Part shown: in pieces, positions 57,317 through 64,000 of the stretch
Layout of the letters: each line of letters starts with the position of its first letter
Position numbering within the stretch: position 1 is the stretch's first letter
From: Wolfiporia cocos
Taxonomy: Eukaryota; Basidiomycota; Agaricomycetes; Polyporales; Phaeolaceae
Reading direction: 5' to 3'
Length of the DNA stretch: 64,000 bases
Assembly (NCBI GenBank): GCA_029448655.1
Contig: JACCLO010000015.1
Coordinates: 620,001-684,000 of the forward strand
Notes under the pieces: model-generated
Database searches by the model: none
Told to the model about the DNA's origin: nothing
Seen by the model: only the letters and a program-made list of their open reading frames with translations
Program-made: the position numbers and the translations under genes

Positions 57317-57654
57317 CCTCGACCAGGAGTACTGCAGACACCCATCAGGTGTCCCAATACTCGCACTGCTGGACGACTCTCAGTCATCCACACGCCCTTC
57401 GTCCTCTGGTGTCCGACCCGACCAACCTCAATGTCGCACGCTGAACCCCAGGAGCCCCCAAGCTGACCACAAACCCTGTCCACCGTGGAGCCCCCAAGCC
57501 GATCATGCTCCCTGTCCACCACTCGTTTGCGCTATTTGACCCTGTTAGGACTTCCACCACACCTGCATCCATACCATGCCCAACGGTGGACCACAACTTG
57601 TTCAGGTATGTGCTGTTGCAGATGACTGATGAAGAGTGAATGGTGCTGACAAGG

Positions 57655-58167
57655 TGTCACAGATTATTCTGTGGCATGCCCTCTGTGTGGGTTGAACTAA
57701 CGACCTCCTGTTTAAGTCACCTGACATTTGATTATCGCGTGAGTAGTAGATAAGATAACCCGTAGGTAACGTGATAAGTACACATGTGATACGCTTACAT
57801 ACTCATGCTTAGGCGCGTGCGCACAGGCCACGTAGCTTTAGGGCAAGGGTATGTACTATGATGCGCCATGTAGTATATAAGCTAGATAGGACTGAGGTGT
57901 TCTCCTCAGTCCTGTTAATGTAACTGCACAGGGGTGCATTCCCCCTTAAACCACCTTCTCTCTATTTGACTACCCCGCTCGTCTGTGTGCCACCACCACT
58001 CGACCTTAGCATCAGACCCTCTCTCTTGTAGCCAACCCTAGGGACTCCAGCCCTATGAGTGGTATGCTAGGACCTACCTGAGTTAGACATTCGGCATTAG
58101 GAGTTGGGATGGGGGCCAGGGATGGGTTATGGGCGGTAGAGGGATGGGACACAAGGTTTCTGTGTCA
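57655..58167 (+). mobile_element. Solo LTR, family B, TSD CAAGG
   Basis: It starts TGTCACAGATTATT and ends TTTCTGTGTCA, 513 bp, flanked by CAAGG at 57650-57654 and 58168-58172. TATATAAG near 57871 is a probable TATA element. It matches the interrupted copy at 34299-36852 in reverse complement. Confidence 0.95.
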
Positions 58168-58678
58168 CAAGGTTTAGATATCGGTCCGTGCATGCAACGA
58201 GTCAGTAGAGTGTACATATCCTGGCCAATGATGGACAACAACCATGCCCGCTGCAGTCCAGACACCCGTGCTTCCTGTCCCATTCCCCATCTACCACAGT
58301 GTGCCCCTCCCCTTGCACAACGAAGTGTCAGTGGTCGACCTCAGTGGCCGCTACTCCCTCTGAAGACAAAAACCAGGAATGCATGCACAAGCGAGCTTGG
58401 GCTGTTGCTGACGAAGATGGTACTGAGGATCCTGTCGACGTTGTTGAGCAGCCAATGTCTCCTGGGCGCCTCGCTGCCGTGGGTTTTGCGTATGAAGTGG
58501 GATGTGTACAGGAAAGAATATGTATTCATGCAGAGGTTATGCTACTACACCTATTGTGTAGTCTCAAAATTGCATGAACTCATCATGGCCCCATTCGACG
58601 CGATCATGTGGGTCCGCGAAGAGCAGCATATGATCCAAGAAATTCAGGCATGGTGTATATACATCCATCGCGTGAAGG

Positions 58679-59327
58679 TGTCACAGACTTAACGGTAGTA
58701 TTTCACACTTTCTATCTACTAGTCTACAAGTACGCTATGGGCCCTTTACCGGGTCCTAGCTAAGCATATACGCTATGGGGCCTTACCGGCCCCTAGTCTT
58801 AGATACATTGGCGTGGCCCCTTACAGGGTCACATGATCATAGCAGTAAGGCATGTGACCGCATTAGGTGGCACATGACCTATGAGACAGGTGTAGCGCCC
58901 TTACAGGCGCCCCGCCTTATGAGATCGGTGATGTGCCATTACTGGCCATCACTTAGTAGATATATTTAGTTAGCATACTTACGTTGACGATGACCATGTC
59001 TGATGCAATGCCCTTACAGGCTGCACACAGACCATGAGCATTAGGGCAGGGAAGTTAGTAGTAGTATGACTCCACCTGTACTTAAGTAGTAGGGTCTGCG
59101 GGTTTACACCCCAGACTTAGAATCTCATCATTGGGCTTCATAGCCCCAAGTGATACACTGTCCGTGTCCGCCCTGCCTTGTCTCTCCTCTGCTTGCACAT
59201 GCTAGACTGAGGGCTACCTCTGGTTTACCACAACTACATACTGGGGTACCTAGGGGACAACATCTAGTCGACAAGCTCCCATTCACGGTCACTGGGACAC
59301 GTGATAAGTCGTCCCTCATTTGTGATA
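58679..59327 (+). mobile_element. Solo LTR, family F, TSD GAAGG, in an exon
   Basis: It starts TGTCACAGACTT and ends CATTTGTGATA, 649 bp, flanked by GAAGG at 58674-58678 and 59328-59332. Removing it restores HRVKGRIDNP, the sequence seen in copy 1, so it interrupts a coding exon. Confidence 0.96.
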
Positions 59328-59691
59328 GAAGGGCAGAATCGACAACCCCGACTTTATGGATAATATGAATGTGCTTCCAGTTCGAGGAGTAATCACATCA
59401 TGCATGCCCATTGCCGCCTTGGAACCACAGGTGCATGATTACCCATCGGATGTAATGGTCAGCACGCCCTTGTCTGGAGTTCCACCTATTGCTATGGTTG
59501 ATCCCGGAAAGCCAAACCCCTTCCTTGTCCTGGATGCTTCTCCAGTTCCCAAAAACCAAGCTGGCCCTCCTATTCTCCAGAGTCCTTCACGTCCAACTGA
59601 TTTCGAAGATACGCCGCTCGTGACCTCAGACTCCACTGAGGTACAGGCCGAGCAATTCGCATCAAACGACGTACCAATGGAGACAGAGTGG

Positions 59692-60190
59692 GAGCCCACG
59701 CCATTGCCTGAATTCATTGTCAATGAAACCATGCTCGAGACTCTGCATTGTACGCTGCGTGACAGCACTGGCTCCCTCAACATTGAACAGCTGGAGCAGT
59801 TGCACGCTACATGCCTGGGTTGCATTTGGAGGCATCGCAGCGATGGGAATCGGATCACTCTCATAAAAGAGCCTACTCCAGTCGTGCAGGAATTCATGGA
59901 AGAAGTGTTGCTTGATGACATGGATGGTTCCACACCGTGAGCCAGTTGTACGCTACCTCATGAGCCCACGCCATTGCCTGAATTCATTGTCAATGAAACC
60001 ATGCTCGAGACTCTGTGCTATACGTCGAACAGCTGGAGCAGTTGCGCGCTACATGCCTGGGTTGCATTTGGAGGCATCGCAGCATTTGGAATCGGACCAC
60101 TCTCATAAAAGAGCCTACTCAAGTCATGCAGGAATTCACAAAAGAAGTGTCACTTGATGACATGGATGGTTCCACACCGTGAGCCAGTTG
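59692..60190 (+). repeat. 270-bp tandem duplication of a coding segment
   Basis: 59692-59961 is repeated at 59962-60190 (from gagcccacgccattgcctga to ccacaccgtgagccagttg). The second copy has lost about 35 bp near its first quarter and lies after the stop codon at 59938-59940. Confidence 0.92.
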
Positions 60191-60208
60191 CACACTCCAT
60201 CATCACCC

Positions 60209-60460
60209 CTAAATAGGGCAATTGCCGAACTTTGGACATTTCTGGTAAATCCACGCTGCGTTTGGATGGCCCCTGTCCAGCTTCCACCCTCTATTCCTGT
60301 GCCATTGTCCAATTACCTCCACCTCTATCCCATCCTTGTCATTATTTGCCAGCAGGTTTTTCATGCCGGCACACACAAAGTCTTCCAGTGGATCATTTAA
60401 CCTGAAGAACATCTCACGTGGAACCAGCCAAAAACTGGATCGCAGTAGACCATCCCCCAC
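60209..60460 (-). CDS. Minus-strand ORF, 83 codons, coding-like, unrecognised
   Basis: A balanced, protein-like composition (FWLVPREMFFRLNDPLEDFV, then IEVEVIGQWHRNRGWKLD). It may be an exon of a gene divergent from the KDZ transposase at 60678. I recall no family. It could be a fragment. Confidence 0.3.
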   Translation of the reverse strand: MGDGLLRSSFWLVPREMFFRLNDPLEDFVCAGMKNLLANNDKDGIEVEVIGQWHRNRGWKLDRGHPNAAWIYQKCPKFGNCPI

Positions 60461-60677
60461 CCTTGACGGTTTTGCTGCCTTAAAAAAACACGTAATGGGG
60501 CTGCGCGCGGAGCCCAGTATGATGAGCAGAATGGAGTGCAGAGTCAGGGGAAGGGGACAAATGAAGAGCAGAGGTCACAGTCTTCAAAGAGAGCTAACGT
60601 TAACCAAACTATTGTGAGCGTCATCTCAATATGACAGACGCCGTATGCTAACACATTGCACATATTAGCCCCCATCG

Positions 60678-63600
60678 GTGCAGATGAAACAATTCCTCGA
60701 CAAATGGGCAACACATGCCCAGCAAGCATTACTGATGCGTGAGGTAGCTCCCAACCGTGTGCAAGGGTGCAGCCGATGCAATTTTGCTGAACGTCACAGC
60801 CCCTGTGCATCAGCAACCACCCAAGAACTGCATCAATGTATGGATTGCTACCACTTGGTACCATCCTGTGCTCGCTGTGTTGTCAACGACCATCTCACAA
60901 ACCCCCTTCACCGTATCGAGCAATGGGACGATGAGGACCAATTTTGGAAGCGCACTGTGTTATCAGACCTGGGGTTGGTTGTTCAGTTGAGTCACAATGG
61001 CAGACCATGTCCCCAGGCCGGTGATGTTCGTACCCTCACAGTATTGCATGAGCATGGCATCAGCTCGATGGAGGTACAATTTTGCCAATGCAGCCAGTCG
61101 AGCACCCCCTATCCTCAAGCAGAACCGCTCCAATTGATTGAATTCAGATTATTTCCGGTGACTTGGACCAGGCCAGCAACTGTCTTCACCATTCAAGTCA
61201 TGCAGGATTTTCATAAACTCACACTGCAAGCCCAAATCAGTGCCCACGATTTCATCATGTATTTACAGTGAAGTACGGACAATATTGGCGTTGATAATGT
61301 CACAGTACGACTATCTTTTTTTCGGCGTACTGGGAAGTGAGCTGAGTCTCTTGCAGGACAGATATCACGAGTTTTTGACCGCTCAATGAATTTGCCTTTC
61401 TGCAAGCGATGAAATGCGCTGGTGTTTGCCCTTCTACCCATCTACCTGCAAGAAGTCTGGCGGTCTGGTGTCCCACTTGTCCACAACCGATGATGAACAT
61501 GGACCCTGATTGGAAAGAGCATCCCAAAGAGAAACGGTATGTGAAGTCATTAGCCAGCTATGAGTTTTACTCATGCACAACCGGCACGATAGATACCTCG
61601 ATGCATTGTTTCACACCGTAGATGGGAATTTTCACCAGAACATGTGTGAGAAGCCTTCGGACCCTGATGACAGACCTTTGACAAAAGGAGCAGCCTATTT
61701 TGTGGATGAGGATGACTGTGCTCGATTTCTAACACTGGCAGGAAATGTCACTAGGGAGGTGCGCCTATAAGTGCATTTCGATTGGGACCCATCTGAGTAC
61801 ATGGGGGCAGGAATCAACATGCAACAAGTTCGGCGCTATGGGATACAGAGGGCATTGGTCCAAGGTATCTGGGACAGTAGGGCTGATATGCACGAGGCAC
61901 ATGTTCATATTGCCCGCAGGTGGGGTTGACCTGCAAAAAGGAGAAAGGTACAGTCATCACGTTGATAGCATATACGGGCACTAATGGGGATTTAGATTCA
62001 CGAATGTTGATTTCACCATGCTTTCTGGTTTGCAGCCTTGGATGGATCTCCTCCTTCATATTTCTGGGTATGACATTAATTGTCAATATTCGATCAATTT
62101 CAACAAGTGGATGGCGAAGGCGCAAGACCATTTGGATCAATTTGTTAGCATAGGGTCCATGCACTTTCCGGATACCGAATGTGGTGTAGGAAAGTTACAT
62201 GAGCAGATGCATCGTGCGCTCTGTCATTTTTTGTTTTCTTTTTATCTGCTACCTGGAGTGGGGATGATGGATGGTGAAGCAGCAGAGAGGGTGTGGGCAG
62301 TGCTGAACGTGCTGGGAGCCCGCATGCAGGAGATGTCAGCGGGGCATCACTGCAATGTCATCAATGATCACCATTCAGATATGAATGTCAGGCGGGTGCA
62401 CTCCCTAGGTATGTTTGTGTGTTGCTGCTGCCGGTGCCTTGCAATTCTGACTTTTCACAGCATGCGATCTTGCAACAAAGCACATGAAAGCGGTCACTCA
62501 AAAAGCTGATGCTGTCAATCACCTCAAGAGGCTGGAAGAAAGTGCGAACGATTCAGGATTTCCTCTCGATGCCTGGCATGAGGAAGAACATAGTTTCCTC
62601 ACCAGGGTGGTGGATGTCAAGCAGTATAAAGGGTTGAAAAATCCTTACGGATCACAGAAAGCGAAAGGTGTGACCCCCCCCCCCTCTGGTGACTGCATGT
62701 GTGCTGATTTGGTTATAGTACCCTCCCAGCTTGACCTCATGATGGAGCTGAAAACCCATGCCAAGGACGTGAACGAGAGTGGGGTTATATGTACGATAGA
62801 AGAAGGAATTGCACTGCAAGAAATGCGGTATGTGATTCGTTCCGTCGACATGCGGTTGTTCATGCTGTGATACAGTATATCATTGCTACATGAGATTAAT
62901 AGCAGGTTGGTGAGCGGACAAGATGTGGATATCGTACAGGCCAGAAAGCGGCAGCTATGGGCGCGTTTGGAGGAGTGGGAGGCCCTCCACACGAGATTCA
63001 TCGCAGTTGTTGTGAAGTCTGCCTTGGAAACAAGGGTGGAGCCGAGTGGGATAAACGAAATTGTTGAGTGGGACGTTAAGCTGGAGGTGGATATGCAGGG
63101 CGATGAAGACGAAGACAGTGATGAGGAGCAAGCTAGTGAGGCAGAGGGAGAGGGCGAGCATATGGACGTTGGGCTCAAGAGGAAGTCAACAGAATCCCAA
63201 GGTACTGAGACACAGGTACATCAAGACCAAGCGGCGGTGGTGGCGGAGTTGCAGAGTTTTAGTATCAGCTTACCTTCCTCATACAACTCGTCACTGTCGA
63301 CCCACCCTGACTTCACCAAGATTTGTTCAGTAGAACGATCCCTACATGAAGGGCAAGCAAACAATGCGCTGGATCAAGTGCGCGCCCATCTTATAACTAA
63401 ATATGCACACCGGAAACGCAAGGAGAAGGTGACGGGGCAGAAGGCGAATGTGCAAGCTAATAAAAATATTAGAAAGCAGACAGAACTGATTTGTAGGGCC
63501 GCACAGGAGTATAGGAGAGCTAGAGATGCCCTCCTAAGGTTAGGAATGCCTAAGGACGGTCCGACATACCACAAGTTGCGTGAAGGCGATCTTGCGTTGT

Positions 63601-63968
63601 TTGCAATGCAAGCTGATGAGACACAACTGGGGGATAGTAGATGCTCGGCATCGTGGTTGTGGGAGGATGTGTCATTTGTCAAGAATGTAAGCGATGCGGC
63701 ATTGAAGAGTTACATGGAAGAAGGTGTGATACAATTATTTATACAGTGAGCAAGAGCTTATGCTTTTGCAGGTGTGCGAGTACACTGGTTCCACTCCAGG
63801 GCGAGGTGCGTGCACTTGACTGAAGAGGTGGAATTGTTAGAAGAGGAGATGCAACAGACCATGCGCTTCTTTCTATTCCAGAGACGGCAATGGCTACACC
63901 GTGCAACAGAGGAGAACCAGGCTGGAGAGCATGGGTATGCAAACTATGCACGAAAGTACATCATTTGA
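60678..63968 (+). CDS. KDZ-type transposase (CxC2-like cysteine cluster), nearly intact
   Basis: A Kyakuja-Dileera-Zisupton-family transposase of fungal DNA transposons. The N-terminal exon has a cysteine cluster (CSRCNFAERHSPC, then CMDCYHLVPSCARCVVNDH and NPLHRIEQW), then HGISSMEVQFCQCSQ and FRLFPVTWTRPATVFT. Later exons: LAVWCPTCPQPMMNMD; DGNFHQNMCEKPSDPDDRPL; GGVDLQKGER joined to FTNVDFTMLSGLQPW (intron 61950-61991); HISGYDINCQYSINF; LPGVGMMDGEAAERVWAVLN; and, after introns near 62409-62460 and 62829-62875, a long acidic and coiled-coil-like C-terminus. The last intron is 63724-63771, giving SYMEEGVRVHWFHSRAR, and the stop is at 63966-63968. One stretch (about 61270-61420) does not splice cleanly because a TGA follows EFLTAQ. 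Otherwise it is open. No terminal inverted repeats were identified. Confidence 0.85.
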
Positions 63969-64000
63969 GGAATAGACTACATTCGGTCTTGAGGAGACAT

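Larger units (their letters stand above)
51752..60190 (+). pseudogene. Multi-exon family copy 2, broken by three LTR insertions
   Basis: Plus-strand parts are 51752-51903, 57317-57654, 58168-58678 and 59328-60190; removing the LTR insertions brings them together. 57317-57605 continues the inverted arm. 58511-58678 plus 59333-59410 matches copy 1 (YVFMQRLCYYTYCVVSKLHE, then MNVLPVRGVITS), but most central exons of copy 1 are absent, so this is a mosaic. After the match it diverges into an acidic frame to 59940 (VQEFMEEVLLDDMDGSTP) whose last segment is tandemly duplicated at 59962-60190. 58178-58290 holds the inverted copy of an array unit from 45581-45680. It is non-functional. Confidence 0.65.

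Overview
The window reads as a repeat-rich segment of a basidiomycete (Agaricomycetes-type) fungal genome. The evidence is genes split by many short GT-AG introns (about 34-55 bp), a typical fungal cytochrome P450, an SRPK-type kinase, DUF6589 and DUF6532 proteins, KDZ transposases with a CxC2-like cysteine cluster, a Plavaka-type transposase, a Ty3/gypsy chromovirus remnant and hAT-like elements. Family assignments come from recalled motifs, not from database searches.

Layout. 1-592 is the end of an LTR. 2813-5182 (+) is an apparently intact P450 gene and 6338-7844 (-) an SRPK-like kinase; these are the only ordinary host genes I am confident of. 7898-8284 is a 5'-truncated retroposed sequence with a 15-bp target duplication. 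8325-11850 is a unit with imperfect inverted ends holding a RecQ-like helicase fragment and a DUF6589 gene facing each other; a solo LTR splits the DUF6589 gene. 12143-15459 holds a hypothetical ORF and a gypsy 3' half with its 3' LTR. 16091-18812 (-) is a Pro/Ser-rich ORF series. Two inverted copies of one hAT-like element (18827-20522 and 30401-32891) bracket a Plavaka first exon, a MITE, a DUF6532 gene and a broken KDZ gene. The Plavaka gene resumes at 32892 and ends at 41774, interrupted by a 5.6-kb insertion and by another hAT element. 44405-46184 holds a SINE, minisatellites and an exon-intron tandem array. 48421-51540 (-) and 51752-60190 (+) are two head-to-head copies of an unnamed multi-exon family; the second is broken by a full-length LTR element and two solo LTRs. 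60678-63968 (+) is a nearly intact KDZ transposase gene.

The strongest result is structural. Exact target-site duplications (TSDs) can be read for about seventeen insertions. They allow the nesting order to be reconstructed, up to four insertions deep at 34176-37322, and two insertions have a matching unoccupied site inside the same window. An 8-bp hAT TSD split between two distant junctions, with one Plavaka gene split onto opposite strands at the same points, indicates inversion of the interval of about 10 kb between 20523 and 30400.

Most LTRs here are solo. They have unrelated bodies but share near-identical termini (TGTCACAG at the start in the inferred transcription direction), and many sit inside coding sequence of other mobile or multicopy genes. 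No protein-coding system with a wholly new function is proven. The best candidates for something undescribed are the helicase/DUF6589 inverted-repeat unit, the SINE foldback pair that carries its own 7-bp duplication, and the amplified exon-intron unit.
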